From Butyrivibrio fibrisolvens (GTDB lineage Bacteria > Bacillota > Clostridia > Lachnospirales > Lachnospiraceae), in the NCBI RefSeq assembly GCF_023206215.1, contig NZ_CP065800.1, positions 1,922,001 to 1,986,000 on the forward strand: a stretch of 64,000 bases of DNA, written 5' to 3'. Below are positions 1-8,866 of the stretch, in pieces. The first letter of the stretch is position 1; each line of letters starts with the position of its first letter. Under the pieces are notes generated by a model that searched no databases, was not told the origin of the DNA, and saw nothing but the letters and a program-made list of their open reading frames with translations. The position numbers and the translations under genes were made by a program.

Positions 1-203
1 TTATCGGCGGAATAATCGGTGTGATACTGGGTATTGTATTTGGAATAGCTGCATCAAATCTTATGAACTATCAGGGAAGTCCGTCAGTAACAGGTATCGC
101 TGCATGTCTACTTTTCTCTATAGTATTCGGAGTGTTCTTTGGATATTATCCGGCAGGCAAGGCTGCAAAGCTCAATCCTATTGAAGCGCTGCGGTATGAA
201 TGA
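1..203 (+). CDS. ABC transporter permease, FtsX/MacB type (3' end only)
   Basis: Only the last ~67 codons are present; the reading frame is open from base 3, so the apparent GTG at 21 is an internal valine. The fragment holds a membrane helix rich in Gly, Ile and Ala, a short loop, a second helix and the ending [20 protein letters not shown]. That ending ([17 protein letters not shown]) is the hallmark C-terminus of MacB/FtsX-type permeases, which use a partner ATPase for lipoprotein or peptide export or for mechanotransmission at the envelope. The substrate cannot be told from this piece. Confidence 0.85.
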   Translation, partial: IGGIIGVILGIVFGIAASNLMNYQGSPSVTGIAACLLFSIVFGVFFGYYPAGKAAKLNPIEALRYE

Positions 204-479
204 GGTTACGACTTTGTAAGCCCCTCGCCGCTAGGGTGGGAAATTTGAAAATAATAAGAAGTTTTTGCAATGATTAATACACGGTTCGATTCTGTAGCTT
301 CTCTAGGTATACCAGATTGCTCAAGTGAGATATTATCGGTGTGTTAAATATGATCAAATATTGCATCGACAATATAAGAAAAATCATAAAAACAAAAAAC
401 AATTATTGCAAAAACAATTATTTGAGATTAGAATACAAACATCTGTTCGTTATATGTATTTTAAAGGATTAAGGTTTTA

Positions 480-986
480 ATGTTGAGGATAAGATACGAA
501 GCACAGGAAACAGTTAAGTTAGTCGGAGCCAAGATCATGGCATCCAGACAGTTTCAGGAAGCAGATCTCCAGACACATCATCATGTTACCACCGTTGCAA
601 GACATAGCTTCAGAGTTGCATGCGTATGCTTTTGCATATGTCATTTCCTTTATGTTGTCTTCAAGATAAGGACTAACTGGCAGCTTCTTATCGTATGCGC
701 CCTCTTGCATGACCTTGGCATTATAGGCAGACACTTCAAGTATGCAAGTAAATCTGAGTGTTATATGAAACATCCGGTAGATTCAGTTGATATAGCAGAT
801 AGTCTTCTTGGTGGACTTGATGATACCGCAAGAGATATCATAGGCAATCACATGTGGCCTGTGACTCCCACACGTCCTCGTACTATTGAGGGATTTATAA
901 TAACTGTAGCTGATAAGTACAGCGCCATGACAGATTTCATTCCTATGAATCATAGGCAGATGCTTGTAGAAGCTGCTATTTTATGA
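480..986 (+). CDS. HD-domain phosphohydrolase-like protein
   Basis: A 168-residue protein with an HD-superfamily metal-binding pattern: an early His in ARHSF, the HD pair in ALLHDLGIIGRH, a later His in GNHMWP and a closing Asp in TVADKYSAMTD. HD proteins hydrolyse phosphate esters, often of nucleotides. The segment after the first His (ACVCFCICHFLYVVF) is unusually hydrophobic and Cys-rich for this fold. The start is ATG with AAGG five bases upstream. The gene is followed directly by a good intrinsic terminator at 1001-1029, so it looks like a single-gene unit. Substrate unknown. Confidence 0.75.
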   Translation: MLRIRYEAQETVKLVGAKIMASRQFQEADLQTHHHVTTVARHSFRVACVCFCICHFLYVVFKIRTNWQLLIVCALLHDLGIIGRHFKYASKSECYMKHPVDSVDIADSLLGGLDDTARDIIGNHMWPVTPTRPRTIEGFIITVADKYSAMTDFIPMNHRQMLVEAAIL

Positions 987-1000
987 TGAATATTATTTTA

Positions 1001-1029
1001 GCCGTCATGTAAAAATGGCGGCTTTTTTT
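1001..1029 (+). terminator. Intrinsic terminator after the HD gene
   Basis: An 8-bp stem (GCCGTCAT with ATGGCGGC, one G-T wobble) closes a short A-rich loop and is followed by seven T. It ends the HD gene at 986 and overlaps the first codons of the longest reading of the next ORF, which argues for starting that gene at 1054. Confidence 0.85.
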
Positions 1030-1053
1030 CGCATAATACATATGAGGTTATCT

Positions 1054-2013
1054 ATGAAAGCATATTATCACCTTCCGGGGTTGTTTGAGTTTTATGAATT
1101 TTATAAAGTTTTTTTGCCTATATTTAGGGAGCATAGGGAGTATTTCTATGACTGGTGCGATATAGGTTCTATATACGGTGCTCCTGGAGACTGTCTCTGG
1201 GGAGGCGGGAGAGTAGGATTTGGAGATGCAGATCCTGTTAAGGTCAAGTCTTTGATGGAAGCATATAACATATCCATGCGTCTTACTTTCAGTAATTCTA
1301 TGTTAAGACAAGAGCATCTGTCTGACCCAAAGTGCAATGAGCTATGTGCCATGTTTGAGGGTAGGGATACAGTAGCGATCTGCGATTATCCAAAAGCCGT
1401 AAAGGGCGTTGCGGGAGCTTTTGAGGATTCAGATGTAAAGAAGAACGGCATAATAATACATTCTGATCTGCTTCTTGAGTATGTTAAAAAGAAATACCCG
1501 GGATATTATTTTGTTTCATCCACAACCAAGGTTCTGACTGGTTTTGAGGATCTTTGCAAGGAACTTGACAGGGAAGATTTTGACTATGTAGTTCCGGATT
1601 TCAGACTTAACAAAGAATTTGATAAGTTAAGTTGCTTAACTGCTGCTCAGAAGGATAAGGTAGAGTTTCTTTGTAACGAGTGCTGCTTCTTTGGATGTTA
1701 CGATAGGAAGAAATGTTATGAAAATGTCAGTCTCAAGTGCCTTGGACAGAAGGTAGAGGATCATATATGCGTATCTCCTGACAAAGACAAGGGTTATCGC
1801 TTCTCAGATGCCATGAACAATCCGGGCTTTATAGGAATAGATGATATTCAAAACATATACCTTCCTATGGGATTTTCTAATTTTAAGATTGAAGGTCGTA
1901 GTCTTGGAAGCGCTATAATCCTTGAGTTCTTGCTATATTATATGACCAAGCCTTCCTATCAGCTCAAGGTAAGAGAAGAGATATATCTTGACAGTTCGCT
2001 TGATCTTTTTTAA
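1054..2013 (+). CDS. Cys-rich conserved hypothetical protein
   Basis: A 319-residue soluble protein that I do not recognise with certainty. The frame is open from 1015, but those codons lie in the upstream terminator; ATG 1054 has GAGG six bases before it and is preferred. The protein has a dense Cys cluster near residues 209-233 (CNECCFFGC, then KKC, then KC), which could hold a metal or Fe-S centre. The stretch YYFVSSTTKVL followed by a charged VVPDFRLN segment recalls the strand-helix rhythm of TIM barrels such as the U32/radical-SAM-associated families, but this is only a resemblance. No enzyme function is assigned. Confidence 0.6.
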   Translation: MKAYYHLPGLFEFYEFYKVFLPIFREHREYFYDWCDIGSIYGAPGDCLWGGGRVGFGDADPVKVKSLMEAYNISMRLTFSNSMLRQEHLSDPKCNELCAMFEGRDTVAICDYPKAVKGVAGAFEDSDVKKNGIIIHSDLLLEYVKKKYPGYYFVSSTTKVLTGFEDLCKELDREDFDYVVPDFRLNKEFDKLSCLTAAQKDKVEFLCNECCFFGCYDRKKCYENVSLKCLGQKVEDHICVSPDKDKGYRFSDAMNNPGFIGIDDIQNIYLPMGFSNFKIEGRSLGSAIILEFLLYYMTKPSYQLKVREEIYLDSSLDLF

Positions 2014-2106
2014 CTCTTTAAAGGTGCGCGCCTGATAATGTTATTTATATACAGCCTGTTAGGGTGATGTCTGGATGACTTAATGGAGGCTTTATATATT
2101 TTTATA

Positions 2107-2135
2107 TTGAATTATCAGATGAAACATAGTAGTAT
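2107..2135 (+). promoter_or_regulatory. Candidate promoter of the folate cluster
   Basis: TTGAAT at 2107-2112 and TAGTAT at 2130-2135 are separated by 17 bp. The predicted start, near 2142, would place the whole THF riboswitch in the leader. A 24-codon ORF at 2119-2202 overlaps this stretch but has no ribosome site. Confidence 0.4.
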
Positions 2136-2193
2136 TAGCTACGAAGAAATTCATAGAACGTTTGTTCAAAAACTTTTAAATCAGAATAAAAAT

Positions 2194-2290
2194 GCAGAGT
2201 AGATTTCAAAGCGTTAAGTGCTAGGTGAACAGGGAGTTGTCACTTGGACGAAAAGTTAAGTCTTGCGGTTTTGGAGTCGCATCCCGCTGC
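2194..2290 (+). promoter_or_regulatory. Tetrahydrofolate (THF) riboswitch, folT type
   Basis: The sequence matches the conserved parts of the class I THF riboswitch in order: closing stem GCAG (2194-2197) with CTGC (2287-2290), GAGTAGAT, GCGTTAAGTG, GGTGAACAGGGAGTTGTCAC, TTGCGGT and GCATCCCGCT. The leader then runs about 50 nt to the folC ribosome site, so ligand binding could act on translation of folC or on transcription of the cluster. In known examples THF binding lowers expression of folate transport or synthesis genes. Its place in front of folC-folE-HD-folP-folBK fits feedback control of the pathway. Confidence 0.92.
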
Positions 2291-2352
2291 TACATACCAG
2301 GATATTATACCTTCTTATGTAGTTGTCAGGACGAGCATAAGGAGGTTTTTTA

Positions 2353-3648
2353 TTGCAAATGATGAATTATGAACAGGCACTAAATTACATTGAATCAATC
2401 GAGAAGTTCGGCATAGACCTAGGACTTGACAGGATGAGAGAGCTTCTTAGGCGCCTTGGAGATCCTCAAGACGGGCTTAGATATGTACATGTAGCAGGAA
2501 CTAATGGTAAGGGTTCTACAGTTGCTTTTATATCCAATATTCTCATGGCAGCAGGCTACAAGACAGGTATCTACATATCGCCGTCTCTTGACAGATTCAC
2601 TAAGCGTATTCAGGTTGATGGCAGGGAGATAGACAGGGATGTTCTGGCTGCGCTGACACAGAAGGTCAAAGATGCTGCTGATAGCATGCAGCAAGACGGA
2701 CTGTCTGTCCCTACAGAGTTCGAGCAGGTCAATGCAATTGCTTTTCTTTACTATAAGCATGAAAAGTGTGATTTTGTAGTACTTGAAGTAGGTCTTGGCG
2801 GAAGGATGGACTCTACTAATGTTATTAACTGTCCGGAAGTTGCAGTCATTGCTTCTATAAGCTTTGATCATATGCAGTATCTTGGTAACACCCTTCCTGA
2901 GATAGCAGGCGAGAAGGCCGGCATCATGAAAGAGGGCGGAGACGTAGTTGTATATGACCAGGCTCCTGAAGTTATGGAAGTATTTAGAAATGTAGCCAAG
3001 GAGCGCGGTTGCAGACTCTACGTATCAGGAATGCCTGAAGGAGATAAGGCAATAAAATATGATCTTACTGGGCAGTATTTTAAATATGAGTCTGAGATAT
3101 ATCACATAAGCCTTCTTGGAGACTATCAGATCCGTAATGCGTCGCTTGCTCTGGCAGCTGTTCGTATATTGCAGAGCAAAGGTTATGACAAGATCACAGA
3201 AGATGCTATAAGACAGGGCCTTGTTAATACCAGATGGGAAGGCAGATTTGAACTTTTGCAGGATGATCCTAAGGTGATAGTGGACGGAGCTCATAACCCT
3301 GATGGTATCAGAGTATTGTGTACTAGTTTGAAGCGTCTTTTTCCTGATAAGAAGATCATATTTATAGCCGGAGTTCTTGCTGATAAGGATTACAAGAGCA
3401 TGATGAAGATGGTGGCGCCTCTTGGCAAGGTCTTCCACACGATCACACCGCCCAATAACAGAGCACTTCCTGCTGAGGATCTTGCGGATACTTTCAGATC
3501 CTTTGGTAGTGAGGCTGTATCTCATGGCAGTGTAGAAGAGGCGCTTGATAGTGCGCTAAAAGAGGCAGCAGAAGATGATGTTATATGTGCATTCGGATCA
3601 CTTTATTATATAGGCCAGATTAGGAAGCTGATCCTTGGAGCGGTATAG
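2353..3648 (+). CDS. folC: Bifunctional folylpolyglutamate synthase / dihydrofolate synthase
   Basis: A 431-residue Mur-ligase-family enzyme that couples glutamate to dihydropteroate and then extends the polyglutamate tail, using ATP in the cytoplasm. The P-loop GTNGKGST is at residues 49-56, the Mur-type centre EVGLGGRMDSTN follows, and DGAHNPDG lies near 312. The length is normal for FolC. The start is TTG 2353, seven bases after AAGGAGG; ATG 2359 in the same frame is 13 bases away and less likely. It is the first gene behind the THF riboswitch and heads the folate cluster. Confidence 0.95.
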   Translation: MQMMNYEQALNYIESIEKFGIDLGLDRMRELLRRLGDPQDGLRYVHVAGTNGKGSTVAFISNILMAAGYKTGIYISPSLDRFTKRIQVDGREIDRDVLAALTQKVKDAADSMQQDGLSVPTEFEQVNAIAFLYYKHEKCDFVVLEVGLGGRMDSTNVINCPEVAVIASISFDHMQYLGNTLPEIAGEKAGIMKEGGDVVVYDQAPEVMEVFRNVAKERGCRLYVSGMPEGDKAIKYDLTGQYFKYESEIYHISLLGDYQIRNASLALAAVRILQSKGYDKITEDAIRQGLVNTRWEGRFELLQDDPKVIVDGAHNPDGIRVLCTSLKRLFPDKKIIFIAGVLADKDYKSMMKMVAPLGKVFHTITPPNNRALPAEDLADTFRSFGSEAVSHGSVEEALDSALKEAAEDDVICAFGSLYYIGQIRKLILGAV

Positions 3649-3774
3649 AAGGTGTGATCAGACATTGATTTAGTAGTCACATTATAAAAGTGTCAGTATA
3701 GTGATGCTTTTTATTATTCCCTAGAAGAATGGGAATCTATAGATTTATGGTTATATAAACGAGGAGGCAGTACT

Positions 3775-4329
3775 TTGGACGATAATAAGATTAAAGAAGG
3801 TGTAAGACTTATTCTTGAAGGAATAGGTGAAGATATAAACAGGGAGGGACTTCTTGAAACACCCGACAGGATCGCAAGGATGTATCATGAACTGGCAGCA
3901 GGATATACTGAGGATGCGGCAACTCACCTTGCCAAGCGTTTTCATGTGGATACTTCAGATATAGTTGTTGAGAAGGATATTCCTCTTTATTCATTTTGTG
4001 AGCATCATATGCTTCCTTTCTATGGGACAGCAGCTGTAGCATATATTCCGGATGGAGAGGTTGTAGGTCTTAGCAAGATCGCACGTACAGTAGACGTATT
4101 TGCTAAGAGGTTCCAGGTTCAGGAACGCCTTACATCTCAGATAGCAGATGCCTTTGAGACAGAACTTCATCCCAAGGGAGTTATGGTACTTGTAGAAGCT
4201 GAGCATATGTGCATGACCATGCGCGGAATACGTAAGCCGGGATCTAAGACAGTTACAGTTGTAACAAGAGGCGCGTTCGCTACAGATAAGAACCTTCAGG
4301 ACACCTTCTATCGCATGATAGGAAGATAA
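3775..4329 (+). CDS. folE: GTP cyclohydrolase I
   Basis: A 184-residue type I GTP cyclohydrolase, the first step of pterin synthesis (GTP to dihydroneopterin triphosphate). Zinc ligands are visible as Cys75 and His78 in [10 protein letters not shown] and Cys145 in EHMCMTMRG. The family blocks [23 protein letters not shown] and [12 protein letters not shown] are intact. The start is TTG 3775, seven bases after GAGGAGG. It lies 126 bp after folC with no terminator seen, so it is probably co-transcribed under the THF riboswitch. Confidence 0.96.
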   Translation: MDDNKIKEGVRLILEGIGEDINREGLLETPDRIARMYHELAAGYTEDAATHLAKRFHVDTSDIVVEKDIPLYSFCEHHMLPFYGTAAVAYIPDGEVVGLSKIARTVDVFAKRFQVQERLTSQIADAFETELHPKGVMVLVEAEHMCMTMRGIRKPGSKTVTVVTRGAFATDKNLQDTFYRMIGR

Positions 4330-4396
4330 ATTTAGTCATAAGCTCTGGATGTTCTAACTAATAGCCACTCGTTTTCATTCGTGGCATGAGGCTCAT

Positions 4397-5059
4397 ATGA
4401 ATCATATTGATAACAAAAATTATACTAAAAAAATAAATAATATAAAATCAGTAAATAATAATGAAGCAATAAATAATACTGGAAAAATAGATTATTTAGA
4501 AAAAATAAATCATATAGAACATATTTCCATATGCCAGCTGATATATGATCATCCGCTTTATCAAAATGAGCTTGCTAAGATTGCCGGATATGAATCAGAC
4601 AGGATCTTTTGCAGGCACACCTTTGAACATTTTATGGATGTTGCGAGGATAGCTTATATCATGAATTTAGAGAAGGAATATAAGCTTTCTAAGGAGATTA
4701 TCTATGCAGCAGCGCTGCTTCATGATATAGGAAGAGCAAGACAGTACGAAGATGGAACACCTCATGACAAGGCAGGAGCAGAAATCGCAGACAAGATCCT
4801 TTCTGATTGCGGATTTAGTGATGATGAAAAGAACATGATTGTAGCTGCTATAATAAGCCATCGCGGTAGCGCACATGAAGGCGATATCTATAAAAGCGAT
4901 AAGGACGCAGAGCATATAGAGCATACAGAGTATACTCGAAATATACTTTCAGCTATCATCTACAAAGCTGATAAATTATCTCGCCAGTGCTTCAAGTGCA
5001 ACGCTCAAAAAGAGTGTAACTGGAGCATGGAGAAGCGTAATCTTGAGATTAATATATGA
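4397..5059 (+). CDS. HD-domain hydrolase inside the folate cluster
   Basis: A 220-residue protein. Residues 1-40 are Asn/Lys/Ile-rich and look disordered; the HD fold follows, with metal ligands in FCRHTFEHF (about 72-79), HD at 109-110 (ALLHDIGRARQYEDGTPHD) and a later His in AAIISHRGS. Such HD proteins are seen beside folE and folP in several Firmicutes. The pathway needs a phosphatase step on dihydroneopterin triphosphate and no Nudix FolQ gene is seen here, so this gene is a plausible filler of that step; that is inference. ATG 4397 has GAGG six bases upstream. A small hairpin (GCCAC/GTGGC) lies just before it. Confidence 0.75.
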   Translation: MNHIDNKNYTKKINNIKSVNNNEAINNTGKIDYLEKINHIEHISICQLIYDHPLYQNELAKIAGYESDRIFCRHTFEHFMDVARIAYIMNLEKEYKLSKEIIYAAALLHDIGRARQYEDGTPHDKAGAEIADKILSDCGFSDDEKNMIVAAIISHRGSAHEGDIYKSDKDAEHIEHTEYTRNILSAIIYKADKLSRQCFKCNAQKECNWSMEKRNLEINI

Positions 5060-5128
5060 TGATGTAGAAAAAACTTATAATCCCAACTTGGACAGACATG
5101 ACTACGACCAGAAAGGTTTGATGACAAA

Positions 5129-5983
5129 ATGAAGATAGGTAACAGAGAATTTGATGTTAATAGTGCTGATCATAAGTGTTATATAATGGGTATACTTAAT
5201 GTAACACCTGACTCTTTTTCCGACGGAGGTAAGTGGAATACTCTAGGCAAAGCCAGAGACCACGTTGCCGGAATGATAGAAGAGGGCGCCGACATAATAG
5301 ATGTAGGCGGCGAGTCCACAAGACCCGGGCATGAGCAGATATCTATAGAAGAGGAGATAGAGAGAGTCACTCCTTATATAGAGATGATAAAGAAGGAATT
5401 CGACATACCGGTTTCTATTGACAGCTATAAGGCAGATGTTATTGAAGCGGCTCTAAAAAGCGGAGCCGATCTTGTTAATGATGTATGGGGCTTTAGGTAC
5501 GAGAAGTTCTATGAAGGCTGCGAAGAAATACCAAGGATCGCTCAGATCACCAAAAAGTATGACGTACCTGTATGTCTGATGCATAACAGACCCGATAGAG
5601 ACTATACTGATTATATAGAAGATGTTATTGCTGACCTGCAAGATTCTGTAGATATAGCACTTAGTGTAGGCATTGATAAGGACAAGATCATCGTAGATCC
5701 GGGTATTGGCTTTGCCAAAGATCTTGAACAGAACCTTATACTCACAAACAGGCTTCAGGAGCTTGGAAGACTTGGATATCCTATACTTCTTGCAACATCC
5801 CGTAAGTCCATGATAGGTCTGTCACTTGACCTTCCATCTGATGAGAGAGTAGAAGGAACTATTGCAACTTCCGTGTTAGGAGTTATGAAGGGCGCTTCTT
5901 TTGTAAGAGTGCATGATGTTAAAGAGAACAAAAGAGCTATAGAAATGACGAGGGCAATTTTAAATGAGCAAAAGTGTTTATGA
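5129..5983 (+). CDS. folP: Dihydropteroate synthase
   Basis: A 284-residue TIM-barrel enzyme joining dihydropterin pyrophosphate and p-aminobenzoate. Both family signatures are present: MGILNVTPDSFSDGG (residues 20-34) and ADIIDVGGESTRPG (about 54-67). The lysine/arginine motif near the end, LLATSRKSMIG, is also typical. This is the sulfonamide target. Its last 20 bp overlap the start of the folB-folK fusion, suggesting translational coupling. Confidence 0.96.
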   Translation: MKIGNREFDVNSADHKCYIMGILNVTPDSFSDGGKWNTLGKARDHVAGMIEEGADIIDVGGESTRPGHEQISIEEEIERVTPYIEMIKKEFDIPVSIDSYKADVIEAALKSGADLVNDVWGFRYEKFYEGCEEIPRIAQITKKYDVPVCLMHNRPDRDYTDYIEDVIADLQDSVDIALSVGIDKDKIIVDPGIGFAKDLEQNLILTNRLQELGRLGYPILLATSRKSMIGLSLDLPSDERVEGTIATSVLGVMKGASFVRVHDVKENKRAIEMTRAILNEQKCL

Positions 5984-6791
5984 TAAGATCACAATAAAGG
6001 GACTTGAGGTATTCGCTAATCACGGCGTATATCCTGAAGAGAACAGGCTGGGGCAGAAGTTTGTAGTTAATGCGGTATTGTATGTTGATACAAGAGCTGC
6101 AGGATTATCTGATGATCTTGACTTGTCTGTTAATTATGGAACAGTATGCCATCAGATAACAGATTTCCTTACAGCCAATACCTATAAGCTTATAGAAAGG
6201 GTTGCAGAAGAGCTTGCAAGACATATCCTTATTAACAATCCGCTGGTTCATGAGATAGATGTAGAGATAGAAAAGCCCGGAGCTCCTATAGGACTTCCGC
6301 TTGAGACAGTAAGTGTTAAGATTCACAGAGGCTGGCATGACGTAGCTATAGCACTTGGAAGTAATATGGGTGATAGCAAAAAGTTCCTTGATGAAGCTGT
6401 AGAGAAGGTTGGACAGCTTCCGGATACCAAGGTCATCAAAGTAGCAACTTATATTACGACTAAGCCATACGGCGGAGTAGAGCAGGATGACTTCCTTAAC
6501 AGTGCCATGACCATAAGAACTATGCTGACACCAACAGAGCTTCTGGACAGGCTCCATGATATTGAGAGAGAAGCCGGACGTGAGAGGATCATCCGCTGGG
6601 GACCAAGAACCCTTGATCTTGATATACTTCTATACGATGATCTTGTTATGGATACCGAGGATCTGACTATACCTCATATCGAGATGCATCTTAGAGACTT
6701 TGTCTTAAAGCCTCTTGCTGAGATAGCACCCTGGCTTCGTCACCCTGTATATGGCAAGACTGTTGCACAGATGCTGAGCGAGCTTAAGTAG
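5964..6791 (+). CDS. folBK: Fused dihydroneopterin aldolase / HPPK
   Basis: A 275-residue fusion of two consecutive pathway enzymes. Residues 1-118 are the FolB aldolase (VFANHGVYPEENRLGQKF, KLIERVAEELA, KPGAPIGLP). Residues 126-275 are FolK, the pyrophosphokinase (ALGSNMGD, DFLNSAMTIRT, RWGPRTLDLDILLYDD, IPHIEMHLRDFVLKPLAEI). All key segments look intact, so both activities are expected. The fusion would couple dihydroneopterin cleavage with activation of hydroxymethylpterin for FolP, whose gene it overlaps. Confidence 0.95.
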   Translation: MSKSVYDKITIKGLEVFANHGVYPEENRLGQKFVVNAVLYVDTRAAGLSDDLDLSVNYGTVCHQITDFLTANTYKLIERVAEELARHILINNPLVHEIDVEIEKPGAPIGLPLETVSVKIHRGWHDVAIALGSNMGDSKKFLDEAVEKVGQLPDTKVIKVATYITTKPYGGVEQDDFLNSAMTIRTMLTPTELLDRLHDIEREAGRERIIRWGPRTLDLDILLYDDLVMDTEDLTIPHIEMHLRDFVLKPLAEIAPWLRHPVYGKTVAQMLSELK

Positions 6792-6842
6792 TGAACAATA
6801 GAGCAGTGGAGACCGCATATAACACCCGAAAGGATTTTATTT

Positions 6843-7190
6843 ATGAATAGTTTTATGCCTGCAGATGAATCTTTTAATGGAGATATGGAATTTGCAGATC
6901 TAATGTCAGATCCGGATGCGCAGCTTCTAATAGCTCAGATCATGGACTGGACACAAGATCCAAATTGGCCTGACACTACAAGAATATTAGAGATATTACA
7001 TCAGCACGAACAGATCCTGATACCATACATCAGAGATGTACTAAAAAATCAGGACCCGGAATGGAAGGAATGGATCCTTACATATCTCGTTGCATATTTT
7101 CCGGATGAATATCTAGCAAAGCTGCAAGAAGAATTAAAGCTAGTCATGAACACAGATATGTATGATAAAGACTATAAAAATATTCCTTAG
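6843..7190 (+). CDS. DUF5071 family small protein
   Basis: A 115-residue acidic protein with the pattern MDWTQDPNWPDT, then IPYIRDVLKNQDPEWKEWILTYLV, which matches DUF5071 (helical, about 120 residues, function unknown, sometimes seen near toxin-immunity genes). It starts 51 bp after folBK and could be the last gene of the folate transcript. Nothing in it points to folate chemistry. ATG 6843 has a moderate upstream AAGGA. Confidence 0.7.
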   Translation: MNSFMPADESFNGDMEFADLMSDPDAQLLIAQIMDWTQDPNWPDTTRILEILHQHEQILIPYIRDVLKNQDPEWKEWILTYLVAYFPDEYLAKLQEELKLVMNTDMYDKDYKNIP

Positions 7191-7278
7191 TACTTTACTT
7201 GAGCGCTTTCACGTGGTATTGTGATAAAGTAATTGTCAAAATAGGATTTTATGTGTTCTAAATAGAGAGGAGAGCAGT

Positions 7279-8661
7279 ATGAAAACTGAACAAGATAAGA
7301 ACATCCCTTATAAGACATACCTTGATGAAAGCGAACTTCCCAAGAGCTGGTACAACGTACGTGCGGATATGAAGAATAAGCCCGCACCGCTTCTTAATCC
7401 TGCAACACATGAAGTTATGAAAGCTGAAGACCTGGCTCCTGTTTTTTGTGATGAGCTTATCAAGCAGGAACTTGATAATGATACAGCTTATTTTGATATT
7501 CCTTCAGAGATTCTTGATTTTTACAAGATGTATCGTCCGTCACCACTTATAAGAGCATATTTCCTTGAAGAGAAGTTACAGACTCCGGCTAAGATATATT
7601 ACAAATTTGAAGGCAATAATACTTCCGGATCACATAAACTTAACTCTGCTATTGCTCAGGCATATTATGCCAAGAAGCAGGGGCTTAAAGGTGTTACCAC
7701 AGAAACAGGTGCAGGTCAGTGGGGAACAGCACTTTCTATGGCTTGTTCTTATTTTGATCTTGACTGTAAGGTTTACATGGTCAAGGTTTCTTATGAACAG
7801 AAGCCTTTCCGCCGTGAAGTCATGAGGACATACGGCGCCAGTGTAACACCTTCACCTTCTATGGAGACAGAGATCGGCAAGAAGATCCTTGCTGCTCACC
7901 CGGGGACTACAGGAAGCCTTGGATGTGCCATCTCTGAAGCTGTTGAAAAGGCTACGTCAACGCCTGGATATCGCTATGTACTTGGAAGCGTACTCAATCA
8001 GGTACTTCTCCATCAGTCGGTAATAGGACTTGAGACCAAAGCTGCCCTTGATAAGCTTGGTGTCAAAGCTGATATCATAATAGGATGCGCAGGTGGTGGA
8101 TCAAACCTCGGCGGTCTTATCTCTCCTTTCATGGGTGAAAAGCTACGAGGAGAAGCTGATTACAGGATTATTGCTGTTGAGCCCGCAAGCTGTCCTTCAC
8201 TTACAAGAGGCAAGTATGCATATGACTTCTGTGATACCGGAATGGTATGCCCTCTTGCTAAGATGTATACACTTGGACATGACTATATCCCTGCTCCTAA
8301 CCATGCAGGTGGTCTCCGCTATCATGGTATGAGTTCAACATTGTCTCAGCTTTATGACGATGGTCTTATGGAGGCTGTATCTGTTCCTCAGACCAAAGTA
8401 TTTGAAGCTGCAGAAGAGTTTGCAAGAGTAGAGGGTATCCTCCCTGCTCCTGAAAGTTCACATGCTATAAGAGTTGCTATAGATGAAGCTTTAAAATGTA
8501 AGGAAACAGGCGAAGAGAAGACTATCGTATTCGGACTTACAGGAACAGGATATTTTGATATGGTAGCTTATGAGAAATTCCATGATGGTCTTATGGAAGA
8601 TTACATTCCTACTGATGCCGAGCTTAACGAGTCTTTTGCCAAGCTCCCTAAGATGGACTAA
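7279..8661 (+). CDS. trpB2: TrpB2-type tryptophan synthase beta subunit-like PLP enzyme
   Basis: A 460-residue fold-type II PLP enzyme. The Schiff-base lysine is K120 in NNTSGSHKLNSA, the substrate loop ETGAGQWGTALS follows, and the phosphate-binding glycine loop GCAGGGSN lies near 269-276. The extended N-terminus (about 70 residues) and overall length are those of the TrpB2 branch, which makes tryptophan from indole and serine and usually acts without a TrpA partner. No other trp genes are nearby. The ribosome site GAGAGGAGAGC is strong. The gene is followed by a hairpin at 8776-8807. Confidence 0.9.
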   Translation: MKTEQDKNIPYKTYLDESELPKSWYNVRADMKNKPAPLLNPATHEVMKAEDLAPVFCDELIKQELDNDTAYFDIPSEILDFYKMYRPSPLIRAYFLEEKLQTPAKIYYKFEGNNTSGSHKLNSAIAQAYYAKKQGLKGVTTETGAGQWGTALSMACSYFDLDCKVYMVKVSYEQKPFRREVMRTYGASVTPSPSMETEIGKKILAAHPGTTGSLGCAISEAVEKATSTPGYRYVLGSVLNQVLLHQSVIGLETKAALDKLGVKADIIIGCAGGGSNLGGLISPFMGEKLRGEADYRIIAVEPASCPSLTRGKYAYDFCDTGMVCPLAKMYTLGHDYIPAPNHAGGLRYHGMSSTLSQLYDDGLMEAVSVPQTKVFEAAEEFARVEGILPAPESSHAIRVAIDEALKCKETGEEKTIVFGLTGTGYFDMVAYEKFHDGLMEDYIPTDAELNESFAKLPKMD

Positions 8662-8775
8662 AAGCTTATTTGAGCATATGTTGTCTTTTTGCGAAAAAAC
8701 ACGAAATAATAATAATTCCTTGTTTGTATACTAATAATGAATTATTATGTTGTTATGATTATATCAATATGTAAT

Positions 8776-8807
8776 AAGCTCTCCGCTTCTTAATAGGCGG
8801 AGAGCTT
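8776..8807 (+). terminator. Terminator-like hairpin after trpB2
   Basis: A perfect 11-bp stem (AAGCTCTCCGC with GCGGAGAGCTT) with a 10-nt loop, about 115 nt after the trpB2 stop. The T tract behind it is poor, so it may be an RNA-stabilising hairpin or a weak terminator. It also lies in the leader of the next unit. Confidence 0.55.
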
Positions 8808-8866
8808 GTTGTGGGTATAAGCGCTTTATATAGGGGAAAGTGTGACCCAAATGGGTGAGGTAAAGG

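Noticed and set aside
1015..1053. N-terminal extension MAAFFRIIH of the Cys-rich protein
   Set aside because: These codons lie in the upstream terminator; ATG 1054 has a proper ribosome site.
2119..2202. 24-codon ORF before the THF riboswitch
   Set aside because: No ribosome site, and it runs into the aptamer; more likely chance within the leader.
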